Assembly: GCF_902686445.1 (NCBI RefSeq)
Contig: NC_062224.1
Coordinates: 52,885,156-52,949,155 of the forward strand
Source of the DNA: Sciurus carolinensis
Lineage: Eukaryota; Chordata; Mammalia; Rodentia; Sciuridae
Reading direction: 5' to 3'
DNA length: 64,000 nucleotides
Within the stretch, counting starts at the first letter, position 1, and each line of letters begins with the position of its first letter. This document shows positions 1-11,510 of this stretch, piece by piece. A program made the translations under genes and the position numbers. The notes below the pieces were generated by a model that saw only the letters and a list, made by a program, of their open reading frames with translations, searched no databases and was not told the origin of the DNA.

Positions 1-344
1 TTGATTTATTCCCTTATAGGTTTTTGCAATTGTTAGCAGTCTTCAGTTTGAGAATGGGGTCAGACCTTGTGGTTTCCTTTACTTTTGCTTTCTGATGGGT
101 AATCGTGGGCTCTGAAGCAAAGCACCTACCCATCTCCAGTGTGTCTGGGGATCAGAGAGAAGTCTCCAGTTACATCACACCACACACTTCAACACATCAG
201 CCCTGTTCTGATGAAGCTTGGAGGATGATCTACTGAACTCTTCAGACTGTTGAGATATTCTCCTGCAAGTCTTCTGCAAGGAAAAATAACCAGTTTTCTG
301 GTCTCCCTAACCACTCAGAGATGAAGGAGCAGATAAATGAGAAA
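1..344. other. Unique sequence, nothing recognised
   Basis: AT-rich non-repetitive DNA. A 97-codon open frame on the minus strand (242-535) runs into the neighbouring MIR and has no protein-like features, so I treat it as chance. Confidence 0.5.
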
Positions 345-510
345 GAACCTATGTAATAGGACAAGACTGGAGTCAAATCCAGAATCTTCTCATTACTAGT
401 CTTGTGATCTTGGGCAACTTGCTTACCCTCTCTTAGCCTGGTTTTCTTATATGTAAAATGGGGGTATTCATTATTCCCTAGATAATGAGATATCAAGTGC
501 TTGGTCACAT
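345..510 (+). repeat. MIR SINE, ancient
   Basis: Shows the MIR core order: a loss-of-fluid-type stretch CTTGTGATCTTGGGCAACTTGC, then a pyrimidine-rich segment and TGTAAAATGGGGG, which is the typical MIR 3' half. Strongly diverged, as expected for this old tRNA-derived SINE family. Family assignment is from pattern recognition. Confidence 0.75.
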
Positions 511-822
511 AAAGTATACTTCTGTTGATGATCATTTCTTTTGCATTTTCAAAACTTCACAATTTTTGTGCTTTAGGAATTTTTGCTATTTTCCCATAAG
601 TTTCCACATCAAGTAAAGTGTATGAAATTAGGTGCTCACACCTAGTTAATTAATAATGCAATTTTCTAGGACAGTCTGACTTTTAAATAATTCATTATAT
701 GTCATATACTTTGATTTTTCTATCAGAAAACATGGCCACCACATATTTCTAAATCTGACAGTTGCTTGCTTTAGAACAAGGCAGGAACATGGTTCCTGAC
801 AATGCACAGTTATACAAGAGAA

Positions 823-839
823 GTCTCTCTCTCTCTCTC

Positions 840-879
<40 letters not shown>
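823..879. repeat. Compound (CT)n-(GT)n microsatellite
   Basis: About ten CT units (to 842) followed, after TTCT, by about seventeen GT units (846-879). Likely length-polymorphic. No gene next to it. Confidence 0.95.
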
Positions 880-880
<1 letters not shown>

Positions 881-2524
881 TAGGTATCTGTAGATTAAAG
901 GATAACCAGGAAGCTCATTCTCTGCCCAAGATCATTATATGAAACAGAACATTTTGTGGGTTACAGAAAAAGAGAACTGGGGAATCTAGAGCCAGGGACT
1001 AAATGTCATACGCTCTGTGGATGACCTCACTGCTCTTATCTTTTATGTCCTGAAAAAAGGGTTCTACCTTCACTGACATCCATCATGTTAATGGGCAGAG
1101 GCTGCTCCTTTTGTACTGAGGCTCCTCAATGCATCATAACTTTTCTGGGCATTGATCAGTTTAGAATAATTTTGTGATTCTACATTTGTCAGTGTCTGGT
1201 GGCTTTTTTTTTTAATACTGCAGTCAGCTGGACTTTGAGTTTAAGGACAGATTATTTCATCATGACACACAGAAATCTATATTGTTTAGGCTTTCATAAA
1301 AGTGTTCAGGCAAGGTCTTGGCAGAGACTTGGCACTGAAATCTAGATGACCCTTGTTGATTGTGCTGGGTGGTATAGGTCACCAAATAGGACAAGAGGGC
1401 TGCAAGTGGCATGTTTATGGGTTTTGAAGTCACTTTAATGATATTGCTCTTCCTTGAGAATATGGCATAACCAGAGTCCTCTGGAAAATTACTGTAGTCA
1501 GGATGACAGCAACAAGCCACAGGGGGCCAGCTCTTGTTCAGGAAGCTGAAAAGACCTGAGAGAAAGATTCTACTTTTGGCCTGATGGAGAGGAGAAGGCA
1601 CTCAGAGGTTGAATGGGACTGATTCTTGGAGAGGCAGGTTTGATCTAATCTCTTCGTGACTGAAGAAGTGGATAGTGTGCATTCAGGCTTGTTGATAGGA
1701 TGACACCACTGTCCATCTTTTTCTCCTGACCCCCCTGCTCCTTCCCTCTTTTAAAATTGGAATCTTCTTAGTGGTGTTTCAGAAGTGGGTTCAAATGGAA
1801 AGAATGGAAATGGCATCGTATGTGAAATAAGATAATTTTACACTTTTATTAGAGCTGAAGAAGGGAGTTAGTATGTAGCACTGTGTTCTAGTATTTTGCC
1901 ACGGTGAAGCAGTGAAACATCACTAGTCACTTAGGTATCACCTGTAAAATGACCGTAAGGCTCTTTCCATTTCAGTGCTTCTATGATGTTTGGTGGGGGA
2001 GAAGGTAATAGAATGATAACTTTATATTGAAAGGAATGGACGTGACTTAGGATGAAGGCTGAGAGAATAGAAGTGTTAAATAAAAGCCTTCTAAAGAATG
2101 GTTACCTTGAAGATCACACAGCAAGAATTTGCCAGAAAATAAAAAGTATTGAGTTAAAAAAGATGTGATCAATAAACAAAAGCATTATGATTACATTTGT
2201 GGTGCTCGATTTGAGTGTTTTTTTTCTTAATTTCATTTTGAGGTGAATTAGCTCTTATGATGAACCTTCAACAGTAAGGAAATATGATTGGTAATTGATA
2301 ATTTTTATGTGTATAGTCCTGTGTCTTAAATTTGGTGTGTATTTGTAGGTAGGGGTAGGGAAAGAGTGGGGCATGTAACCTGAAGAACTATGTTCTGTAT
2401 GGGGTACTCTCAGTTATTATAAAACAATCTGGAATCCAGCCCTTCAGGGATAGGTCAAGTCAGAAAAATGAAGAGCTTCCTCATGACAGTTTATTACTTG
2501 AAAGGAGTTCTTGTATACTGCCTG
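880..2524. other. Unique AT-rich sequence, no gene seen
   Basis: No recognisable coding frame, RNA gene or repeat family that I can support. A 113-codon minus-strand open frame at 1,260-1,601 has no domain or conserved motif and no exon signals around it; I regard it as chance. Confidence 0.45.
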
Positions 2525-2700
2525 AAAGAATGACTTGAGCCAGATTTCTTGGTTTGAAACCTGGCTCTACCACTTATAGCTTGACTTTAGACAAGCTAAT
2601 TAACCTTTCTCTCATTCACTTTCATATGTAAAGTGAAAATGTCAATAATTCCACTTCAGAGGGTTATTATGAAGATTAACTAGTAAATGTAAAATATAAG
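2525..2700 (+). repeat. MIR SINE, ancient
   Basis: MIR order is visible: GGTTTGAAACCTGGCTCTACCACTTA, then a pyrimidine-rich segment, ATGTAAAGTGAAAATG, and GAGGGTTATTATGAAGATTAA near the 3' end. Diverged. Confidence 0.8.
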
Positions 2701-2714
2701 AGAGACTCCTGCCT

Positions 2715-3599
2715 CCAAAAAGATGGGTAGACAGTTTTCTTCATTGGCCCCTCTGTGTACAATTAAAGACCCCTCATACTACATAAAGCAAACATAAGGA
2801 GATGAAAGGAGAGAAGACAGACTGACAGGGACATGAGGAAGGACATGGGAACGAGTTGCCAGGGTTTTCTGTTGTTTGTTTTTTCTTGTATCCCAGACCT
2901 GCAGTAGAAAAGGCCAAAAAAAATCTCCAAATGATAACAGAGACAAAACAAGTCCCCAACAAAGGCCAGACCTTTCTGGTCAAAGGACCAGAAATAGGGT
3001 TGCTTAGAAATATAGAAAATTTTGATAAGAAGTGCTGATCCAGCCAGATACCATGGAAGAATCTGTAGCCTCGCTTCCATCTATTCCAGTAAAGGCTGAG
3101 AGGGTAGTTTAGATCACTGTCCCATGAGGCTGTGGTAAGGCCCAGCATGCTCCCAGGGTGGGGTCAGAGGAGACCAGATAGGAGCTGGGGCTCTCATCCC
3201 TGTCAAGATTGTCAAGTCTCCCTCCCCACCCATCACAGTGCTGGGGAGACAATGTGGAGAGCTGGACTTGGCCCTCAACTGGCAGTGACAAGCACCCTTC
3301 TCTGTCTCTGCTGGGTGCTACGGAGCACAGTTAGCTCTTGCAGCATGGTCAGGATAAGGAAGACACCTCCACTGTGGTATCGGTGGACACCACCTGGGGA
3401 TCTGGAGCAACCACTCTGCTCACTGGTGTTGGGGAGCCCACCCTTCACCTCACCCAAGTGTTCATATAGACCAGCTTGTAAGAGTGGATTTCTAACTCCA
3501 ACTAACAGTGATGAAGTGGTACCCTCACCTCTTCCCTGCCAGAGCAGTGTCAAAACAGACAAAATAATCACACAACAAAACTGAAATGTAAGATGTATG
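2715..3599 (+). repeat. Probable 5' UTR of an ancient L1M/HAL1-type element
   Basis: Begins with AAAAGATGGGTAGACAG, which resembles the AAGATGG start of L1 5' UTRs, and becomes GC-richer than the surrounding DNA (notably 3,120-3,560), then runs directly into recognisable L1 ORF1-like sequence on the same strand. Overlapping open frames of 98-150 codons on both strands (3,132-3,584 plus; 2,763-3,571 minus) are best explained by this GC-rich composition. The assignment is an inference from position and composition; it could also be unrelated unique DNA. Confidence 0.4.
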
Positions 3600-5527
3600 T
3601 ATGTTATAAAATTTCATAATACATTACAAAAATATCTAGAAATGTCTAGCTTTCAATTGAAAATCACACAGTGTACCAAGAATCAGAAACAATTAGATGC
3701 CAGCACCAACATGACAGATGTTAGAGTTAGCTGACAGAGATTTTAAAGCAATCATGATAAAAAATACTTTAATGAACAATGGAATCACACTTGAAGCAAA
3801 TAAAAAAAATGGAAAAAAAAATTAAAAAAATAGAGAGCCTTAGCGAAGAAATACAAACTGAAGTGTCAGCCTCAAAATATAAGATACAAAGAAGAACCAA
3901 ATGTAAATTTTAGAATTGAAAAATACATTAACCAAAAGAGAAAATTCAGTGGGGGAGACTCAACAATAGAATGGGGAAGGCAGAAGATTAAACAATAGAA
4001 ATGGTTCAATCTAAAAAAAAAAAAAAAAAAAAAACAGGAAATAGATTGAAATGTAATGAACAGATTTGGGGATCTGTGACACTACAGCATGCATATCATC
4101 AGAGCCCTATAAAGAGAAGAAAAAGTGTGGGGAGACAAGTGCTCAAAGAAATAATAGCTGAAAACTTCCCACATGCAGCAAAAGACATCACCCTACAGAT
4201 TGAAGAAGCTGAGTGACCTCCACACAGAATAAGCTCAAAGAAATCCATTCCAAACACACCATAATTAAACTTTTGACAACTAAAGAAAAGAAAAATCTTA
4301 AAGGCTGCCAGAGAAAAATGACATCTTACTTATGGGAGAAGAGGGGAATTAGATTTTTCAGATTTTTCATCAAAAGCATCAGAAGCCAGAAGAAAATGAC
4401 ACAATATTTTTCAAGTGCTAATAGAAAAGAATTGTAAACACTCCTGACAATAGTATCCTTTAGTGATGAAGGAAAGGTCAGGACATTTTCAGGATGAAGT
4501 TAAAATATGAAAATGAAAAGATGAGTCGGGACCTTGGAACATCAAGAAGGAACAAAGAACATAGTAAGTAAAGTATAGGTAAAGTAAAGTATAGTAGCAC
4601 CTCTTTCACCTCCTGAGTTTTCTATATATGTTTGACAGTTGAACAAACACTGTCTGATGTGACTCTAAATGTACGTATATAATGGAAATATTTAAGGCAT
4701 TTATGTTGTGGAAAGGAGAGCATAAACAGATGTAAAGGGAAATAATATTTCTATACGTCACTCATTCTGGTGAAATGAAAACATTAGCAGACAGTGACAG
4801 ATTGTATGTATACAGTATAAAACCTAAATAACAACCATAAAGTCACATAAAGAGGTTGACTCAAAAAGACTACAAAGACATATAAAATGGAAATTCTAAA
4901 ATATGTTCAGTGTTCAAATAGCCCAAAGGAAGGCAGGAAAAAAGAAATCATAGATAGGAAAAGGAGAGATAGGAAAACAAAAATTACAATGGCAAATCTG
5001 AACCAATATATCAATGATTACATTGAAAGTAAGTGGCATAACCCACCAATAAGAATACAGAACTTAACTGAGTGGATTTACAAACATCACCCAACTCTAT
5101 GCTGTTCGTATGGTATTGACTTCAAATATAATGTTAAGCAGATAGAAAGTGAAGGATGGGAAAAGTAATTTCATACAAATGTTGAAGGAAACAAAGTGAA
5201 CATAATCATATCAGATAGAGTAGATTTCAAGACAAAGAAATTTACTAGAAATGGAGGGATAGCATACAATGATCCAATGTCAGTCTACCAAAAAGACAGC
5301 AATTCCAAATGTTTATGCACCAAAAAACAGTTGCAGAATTTTTGAAGGAAAACTGGTAGAATAAAAAGGAGAAATAGACATATTCACATTTATAACTGTA
5401 TACTTTAAATATCCCTCTTTCAAAAGTGGATGGAACAACAGAAAACCATTAAGAATATAGAACTCAGCTTCACCATCAACCAACAGTATCTAATCAATAT
5501 TTAAAGAGCACCGCATAAAATAGTAAC
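3600..5527 (+). mobile_element. Ancient L1M/HAL1-type LINE: ORF1 end and start of endonuclease region
   Basis: Translated remnants match the L1 layout in order. At 4,001-4,216 a 71-codon frame contains KEIIAENFP, the RNA-binding part of L1 ORF1, paralleled by EEIISENFP in the young L1 of this window. At 4,213-4,437 a second frame continues ORF1. At 4,887-5,168 a 93-codon frame holds LTEWIYKHHPTLCC, the start of the L1 endonuclease domain. All frames are short and broken. An A run sits at 4,013-4,034. HAL1 and L1M share this arrangement, so I do not choose between them. Confidence 0.8.
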
Positions 5528-5972
5528 AGTACACAAATTCTCCTCAACTTACAATGGAGTTACATCCCAAAAAACCCATCATAAGTTGGAATTATTGTAA
5601 GTTGAAATGCACTTAATATACCTAAATGACCAAACGTCACAACTTAGCCTAACCTATCTTGAACATGCCCAGAACTCTTACATAGGCCTAGAGCTGGGCA
5701 AAAATCTTCTTATCCAAAATATGTTATATTGAATCTACTCTATTGAATCCCTGTTGCCCCCAAACACTACAACACTGTGCAGCATAGAGTGTGTGTTGTC
5801 TGTGAGCTGCAGCTCACTTTTGCTGCCCAGCATGAGAGAATATTGCATTGCACATCGCTAGCCCAGAAAAAGATTAAAATTCAGTGTGGTGATTGTGGAA
5901 TGTGTATTATTTTTGCACCAATATAAAGTAAAAGATGGTAAGTTTAACCATCATAAGTTGAGGACTGTTGAT
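5528..5972 (+). mobile_element. Non-autonomous Tigger-like (TcMar) DNA transposon inside the L1
   Basis: Ends are inverted: CTCAACTTACAATGG near 5,553 and CCATCATAAGTTGAG near 5,949-5,963. The inside carries the familiar Tigger-type order, with CCCATCATAAGTTGGAATT, ACTTAGCCTAACCTA and TGGGCAAAAATCTTCTTA. The right end lies next to a TA-containing flank, fitting a TA target. L1 sequence resumes on the right side, so this element landed in an already old L1. No transposase frame is present. Confidence 0.8.
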
Positions 5973-6560
5973 ATGTTTTCTCCAAGGTCCTATTGAAACT
6001 ATATCAAGATAGACTACATCCTGGAATGTAAAGCAATCTTGTATAAATTTTAAAGAATTGAACCCATATGAAATGTGCTTTCTGATCAAGTAAAAACAAA
6101 TTAGAAATTGATAGTAGAAGGATAACAGGAAAAAAAATCTCCAAATATATGTGGCTATCCAACAACATGTTTCCAAATGAATCAGAAATCAAACAGGAAG
6201 ACAAACAGGAAACACTTAAAAAATATATCAAACTAAATGAAAAAGAGCATAATATATCAAAATTTGTGGGGCACAGCTAAAGCAGTGCTAAGAGAAAAAT
6301 TTATAGCACTGAATGTGTATAGTGTAAAATAAGAAAGATATCAAATCAATAATCTTTCCCAAGAACTTAGACAAAGAAGAATATAATAGTCCTAAAGCAA
6401 GCAGAGAGAAAGAAATGATGCAGGGCATATATTAATCACACAAATTAGAAACAATAGCTAAAACAAATGAAACAACTCACAAGTTCTTTGAAAAGTATCT
6501 ATCAAATTGTAAAATTGGTAAAAATTTAGGAAAATTGATCAAAAAAGAGACTATTTTAAA
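5973..6560 (+). mobile_element. Continuation of the ancient L1: ORF2 endonuclease-RT linker
   Basis: Contains TAAAGCAGTGCTAAGAG followed by AAAAATTTATAGCACTGAATG, the conserved L1 ORF2 stretch between endonuclease and reverse transcriptase. It continues the same orientation and order as 3,600-5,527 across the Tigger insertion. No intact frame. Confidence 0.75.
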
Positions 6561-6599
6561 AATATATAATAGTTAATAGAATATTATAATAGATAATAG

Positions 6600-6650
6600 C
6601 ATATATGTACATATGTATACACATGTACATATGATCACAAATGTGATCAT
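6600..6650. repeat. AT-rich palindromic DNA
   Basis: A perfect 9-bp inverted repeat ATGATCACA / TGTGATCAT with a two-base loop (6,631-6,650) directly follows an imperfect inverted repeat built on ATGTACATATG (about 6,603-6,633). Could extrude as a hairpin or cruciform; no function can be assigned. Confidence 0.7.
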
Positions 6651-6659
6651 CTTTATGTT

Positions 6660-6870
6660 GTTATAAGAGCAAACTTGACCCTTAAATCACTCTGTGGCTT
6701 CCTCTTTTGAGATCTGATATCTTTCTCCCATGTGATGCCCTCACTGGAGCCAACCTAATGCCAGAGCCATGCCCTTGTTTCTCTAGAACTGTGAGCCAAA
6801 TAAACCTCTTTTCTTTATAAATTTAGTCTGTAGTACTCTTAGTTATAGTAACAAAAAATAAATTAGTACA
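6660..6870 (+). repeat. MaLR-type LTR, 3' part
   Basis: Contains GAACTGTGAGCCAAATAAACC, with the polyadenylation signal AATAAA, then CTTTATAAATTTAGTCTG and TAGTAACAAAAAATAAATTAG, the typical 3' end of MST/MLT-type mammalian apparent LTR elements. Upstream half is missing or too diverged to see. Confidence 0.7.
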
Positions 6871-7925
6871 TTGATTCCTCTGAAGTGCTTCCATGCATAC
6901 TTTCACGTACTGGCCAATTACTTTATGATAACCATGCATTAAGTTATTTAGTTATGTTTATAAAATGTCAGCAATACAGAATAATGTTATATGTATAAAT
7001 TAGGGATTTTTGCTGTTTAGGGATATTCTGCCCCCTCCCCTTTGCTAGCAATACCCTGGTGGGGAGGAAAATCAAGGTGCTTGGTTTCATGCTACATAAA
7101 GTCTGAGAGTCCTAGAGGCTGCTTCTGCTGGATCATTGCTCCTAATGTTCCCTTTTTGCTTAGAAGCAGGCCCAGAATCCAAAATTGACTAATCAGCCCA
7201 TCTGTCCATGGCACCATGTATGGGCTGGGATGCTTTGTAGCTGGAAACAGGAGATGAATGAACTTATTGTGGGTCCAAGCAATTAATATATGGTGCCACA
7301 GAACAAGGAGATGCTTGAGTGGTAGGGGAGGGGTCACTGGCTGAGAATGTCATAGAGGGCTTAATGTATCACTTTCAGCTGTCCTCAAAGGGTTGGCTTT
7401 TTGTTCTCCAGTTTATCACCCCACGGTCCCTAATGAAGACAAATTTTAAAAAGCATGTAAAAGCAGAAAGTGAGGGAAACTTGAAAACTAATTCTCCTTT
7501 TCTCTCCTTTCTGCAAAAAACACTTGCCAAGGCGTCTTTAGGAGACTTCCCTTAGTGTCTCACTGCTTACACTGGATTAAGGAAAACAGGAAAAATGGGT
7601 GCCTGGCATTCTCAACCAAAATCCCAGGGAGCAGATTCAGTCAGCAAGGAAGAAGGAGAGAGAGGAATGTCCACTGAGTGTTAAAAGCATCTTCCACAAT
7701 CAGAATGAATAAAAGAACCATAAACATTGTTGGAGTTCATTCATTCATTCCCTTGGTCACATCAGCAGGAGCCCAGTAGCTCATATTGCCATGGAAACAA
7801 GGCAGGAACAGAGCTGCCTAGTTCCTGTCTGTTCCAAGCTTTGAATCCTGTAAATTCTCAGATTTTAAAAGGATTCTTGCTTACATTGATGGTTTGCTCT
7901 TTACAGCCAAAGGCACCCTGATTCC
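6871..7925. other. Unique sequence, no gene seen
   Basis: No repeat family or exon that I can support. Minor open frames of 64-81 codons have no recognisable motifs. Confidence 0.4.
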
Positions 7926-8060
7926 AGGACTACCACGTGGCAAGTCAGATTAAATGGGTTCTGACATCAGTCCTGACATTCAATGTTTTTGTGATATGGA
8001 ATTAGCCATGTCACCTCTCTGAGCCTCAGCTTTGTTATCTATGGAATCAAATTGTTTAAT
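7926..8060 (+). repeat. MIR SINE fragment
   Basis: Shows GGGTTCTGACATCAGTCCTGACATT, TTAGCCATGTCACCTCTCTGAGCCTCAG and TTATCTATGGAATCA, matching the MIR 3' half in order. Confidence 0.75.
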
Positions 8061-9404
8061 GGCTGGAATTCTATTGTCAGTATCAATTCTATGATTTTTT
8101 TGTGAGATCTATTATTATAGTCAATTACAGGTCTTCTGTCTCTTGAATATCCATGAAATCATTGAATAAATTTGCTTTTTTCTGCTACATTAAAAACCAA
8201 ACAGCTTATTAATCTCATCATAAATAAATTAAAATAGAAATTAGACTTACAAATCTAAGAGCCTCATGAAGGCCAAATTGTATACCAAAAATATGATGAT
8301 TGTAGTATCCCGGTGATAAATCTGGTGACAGTATGGAGCAGTATGAAATTAGAAATTAATTAGAAATTAATGTTTCATAAATATTTTTGATTTTTAAAAT
8401 TTTTGCTGCTCCTTTGCAGTAAATCAGCAAATACTAATTAAGTGCGCTATATACTTAATCAGTACAGGCACCATACCTGTACTGAGGATGAAATCAGGTG
8501 TGATGTCTGTCTTTGGATTAAATTTGCCAAAAGGGAACAAATAACCAAGAAACTACATCTTAAGACAGGGAGAACTGTGTTTCTTTCCCATGAAAATCCC
8601 AGAAATAGGCAGTCCAGGGTGGTATATGGAGACCCAGGCACTTCCCATAGTGTTGCTTTACCACCTGCGGATCTCTGTTCTCAAGGTCACCTCATGGTCA
8701 GGATGGCTTCTCCAGCCTCATCTATCAGGCCTGGTTCTAACCTGTAAAAGGGAGGATGGGTTAAGGAGGGAAGAGAAAAGGAGCACACTGGTTGTTTTTT
8801 TAGGAAGGTCTCCAAAGCTGCTTCTTGAAACCTACTCATTGGCCATAAGATAGTCATACTCTTACTTCTAATTGCAAGGGAAGCAGGCAAATACAACCTT
8901 TATTTAATTTTCTATGTACCCAATAAAAATTTGAGGAAGGTAGATATTATTGAACAGTCAGTATACTTTTGCTATTCCTGATGACTTAGTTTTCTCAAGA
9001 TGTACATGTAAGAACTTAGTTAGAATGCATTGTAGAAATAACAATACACATACACATGCTTTTCACAATGGAAAGCAGGTAGTAGGGCATATATGGGAAA
9101 GGCTTCTAGGATGAGGTTATGCATAAACTGAAATGTAAGTTAAATTTAAGGAAGAAACACCAGAGTGTTTCAGGGTACTATCAAAAGTTCAGTGCTAAGG
9201 GAATATATATTTTAAGTTATGGAAGCTAGGAAGTGAGAGTGAGACATCATAAAAGTGTCAAGGATTGAAGGATCAAGGCAGAGATTGCATCATGGAATTT
9301 TTTTGTATCATGGAATTTTTTCATATCACCATACAAATCTTATAAAAAGATTATAAGATTTTATTTTATGTAAACCAGTAACTTACAAAACTAATTGTAA
9401 TTCT
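8061..9404. other. Unique AT-rich sequence, no gene seen
   Basis: Overlapping frames of 60-101 codons around 8,442-8,896 occur on both strands and none shows a domain or splice context. A small local duplication, ATCATGGAATTTTTT, occurs twice at about 9,290-9,321. Confidence 0.4.
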
Positions 9405-11017
9405 TCATATTAACCATGGACAATTTAACAATGAAAATAACATCCCAAATTACAAACCACTTAGGAATTAACAAAAGAAGGGTAAGAAGTACATGCTAAA
9501 AACCATAAAATGTAGATATGAGAAATTAAGGAAGACTGAAGTAAATGGAGAGATGTTACATGTTGATGAATCAGAAGACTCAATGTAGTTATGATCAATT
9601 ATGAAATTGATCCATAGATTTAATATGATCTTAAGTCACCCCAGACTTTTTCCTCCCATAGAAATTGACAAACTGATCTTAAAATAGGCATGGAAATATA
9701 AAGCGTCTAGGTCCCAGCAATTTTGAAGAAGAGAAAATTAGAGAACTTACACTAATCAGTTCAAAACTTATTGTAAGCTTACCTTAATCAGACAGTGTGG
9801 CATTGGGTTAGAATAGACAAATAGAACAATGGATAAGAATTAGTAGGTCCCAAAACAAAACCCTTCTATTTGTGGTCCATTGATTTTAAACAAAGATGTC
9901 AAGGCAGTTCAAGTGGGTAACTGAATTTTTATTTTTTAATAAATAGTACTGGGACAATTAGATATTCATATGCAAAATCATGAGTGTAGATCTTACCTTA
10001 TACCATACATAAGATTAATTCAAAATGATTCATAGATATAATAGCAAAATTATGTAGAACTTCAGAAAGAAAAGAGAAAAAAATTTGTGATCTTAGGCAA
10101 TGAGTTTTTAGATATGACATCAAAAGCACAATGCATAAAAGAAAATGATAAATTGGACTCGGTCAAAAATAAAACTCTTATCCTTCAAAAGACATCATTA
10201 ACATAAAAAAGCAACAGTGTAAGAGAAAATGTTTGCAATAATTTTTCTGATAAAGACACATATTTAGAATGCACAGAGAAATATTACAACATAATAAACA
10301 GTTCATTTTAAAAGTAGAAAAAGATTTTAATCAACATTTCACCAAATATGATGTATGAACAGCCATTAGGACAACACCATTTGCCACTAGGTGATCACTG
10401 AGTACAACCACAGTGATGTACTGTTTCATACCCACTAGAATGGCTGTTATCCCAAAGGTAACTGGAAGTGTTGGTAGCAATGTGAAGAAAATGAAACCAT
10501 CATGCATTACCATGCTAATTGAAAATTATGTTCCCATAAAAATCTGTTCCAATTTCTCATGACAGAATTATCATAGTTTCCAAAGATCCAAACAATCCAA
10601 ATGTCTATCAAATGGTAAATGACTAAATGAAGTGGAGTATATGCACAAAATGGAATATTATTCATCAATCAAAAGGAACACACTACTGATATGTTACAGA
10701 ATAAAACATCAGAAACATTGTGTTAAGTGAAAGATGCCAAACTTGATAGACTGTTTATTACAGTATTGCGTTTATATGAAATGATCAGAACAGGCAAATC
10801 TGTAGACAGAAAGTAGATAGTGTTTTCCTGGGAGTGGGAGCTGAAAGCAGACTTCACCACAAATGGGCACAAAGAATCTCTTACAGAATTATAAAAATAT
10901 TTTAAAACTGAATTGTTGTCCTAGTTGCCCAACTCTAAATTTACTAAAATGATTTAGCCTGTACATTTAAAATGAGTATTTTATGGTATAAAAATTATAC
11001 CTCAATTAAGCTATCAA
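9405..11017 (+). mobile_element. Ancient L1M LINE: end of ORF2 and 3' UTR
   Basis: Diverged L1 3' sequence in the expected order: the ORF2 C-terminal region (for example 9,420-9,760), then CCAAATGTCTATCAAATGGTAAATG and TGGAATATTATTCATCAATC (about 10,595-10,675), then a 3' UTR ending GTATAAAAATTATACCTCAATTAAG just before the retroviral insertion. No open frame of useful length. The endogenous retrovirus entered this element near its tail. Confidence 0.8.
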
Positions 11018-11023
11018 CAGAAT
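11018..11023. repeat. Target-site duplication of the ERV, left copy
   Basis: CAGAAT immediately outside the 3' LTR. The same six bases lie immediately outside the other LTR. A 6-bp duplication is the usual size for class II (beta/IAP-like) retroviruses. Confidence 0.85.
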
Positions 11024-11345
11024 TATGATCGCCCACTGCCCGCGGGGACAATCACAACATGTACACTCTTCTTCATCACAGGAACCAAAAGACCAAAAGG
11101 ACCTTTATTAGAGGAAGTGTCTGGGTTATATAGCAAGCATAAGTCAATCAGAGTCAGTCTGAGATATTAGCCTATCAAGGATCAGTCTCCAAGCAGTTAC
11201 AAGAATCGCCTCATATATAGCAGTCAATCAGAGTTACTTCCTGAAACTTGTTTATGAGTACGGCTTATTCTGGCAAGCTGCCAGGCGCCATCTTAGAGAT
11301 CAGGTCAGGGTGTGGCTCTGGGGCCCTCAGAGCCTGCCCCTGACA
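11024..11345 (-). repeat. 3' LTR of the ERV
   Basis: 322 bp, collinear with the 5' LTR without visible indels. In minus orientation it starts TGTCAGGGGC and ends GATCATA. It has a YY1-like AAGATGGC (11,287-11,294), a TATA-like TATATAA (about 11,126-11,132) and the polyadenylation signal AATAAA (11,104-11,109). The short spacing of TATA box and poly-A signal recalls IAP LTRs. Two sites that read CCAAT in the other LTR read TCAAT here (11,144-11,148 and 11,224-11,228). Confidence 0.93.
11104..11109 (-). terminator. LTR polyadenylation signal AATAAA
   Basis: AATAAA on the minus strand inside the 3' LTR, about 20 bases downstream of the TATA-like element. This would set the 3' end of any proviral transcript. 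Confidence 0.75.
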
Positions 11346-11355
11346 TCTCCCCCTT
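11346..11355 (-). other. Polypurine tract
   Basis: AAGGGGGAGA on the minus strand lies immediately before the TGTCAGG start of the 3' LTR. This is the normal place and composition of the retroviral plus-strand primer. Confidence 0.88.
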
Positions 11356-11510
11356 ATTCTTTAAATAAAGAAAAGATGACTTGGGACCATGCCTGTCTTA
11401 GGTTGTCCATGGCAAATTACATCCTTACCCGTCATTGGAATTCTGACCTCCAGGTGTCAGAACCCTGTCTTAGGTTGGTATGCATTTCCACGGATCTTAC
11501 CCATCTTTGA

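Noticed and set aside
3132..3584. 150-codon open frame on the plus strand, with overlapping frames on the minus strand
   Set aside because: Lies in the GC-richer probable 5' part of an ancient L1. Frames are open on both strands, with no domain or splice signals, so composition explains them.
11018..11025. Imperfect 8-bp duplication (CAGAATTA / CAGAATAA) with LTR beginning at TG
   Set aside because: Shifting the LTR edge by two bases gives an exact 6-bp duplication and a two-base spacing to the primer site, which fits class II retroviruses better.
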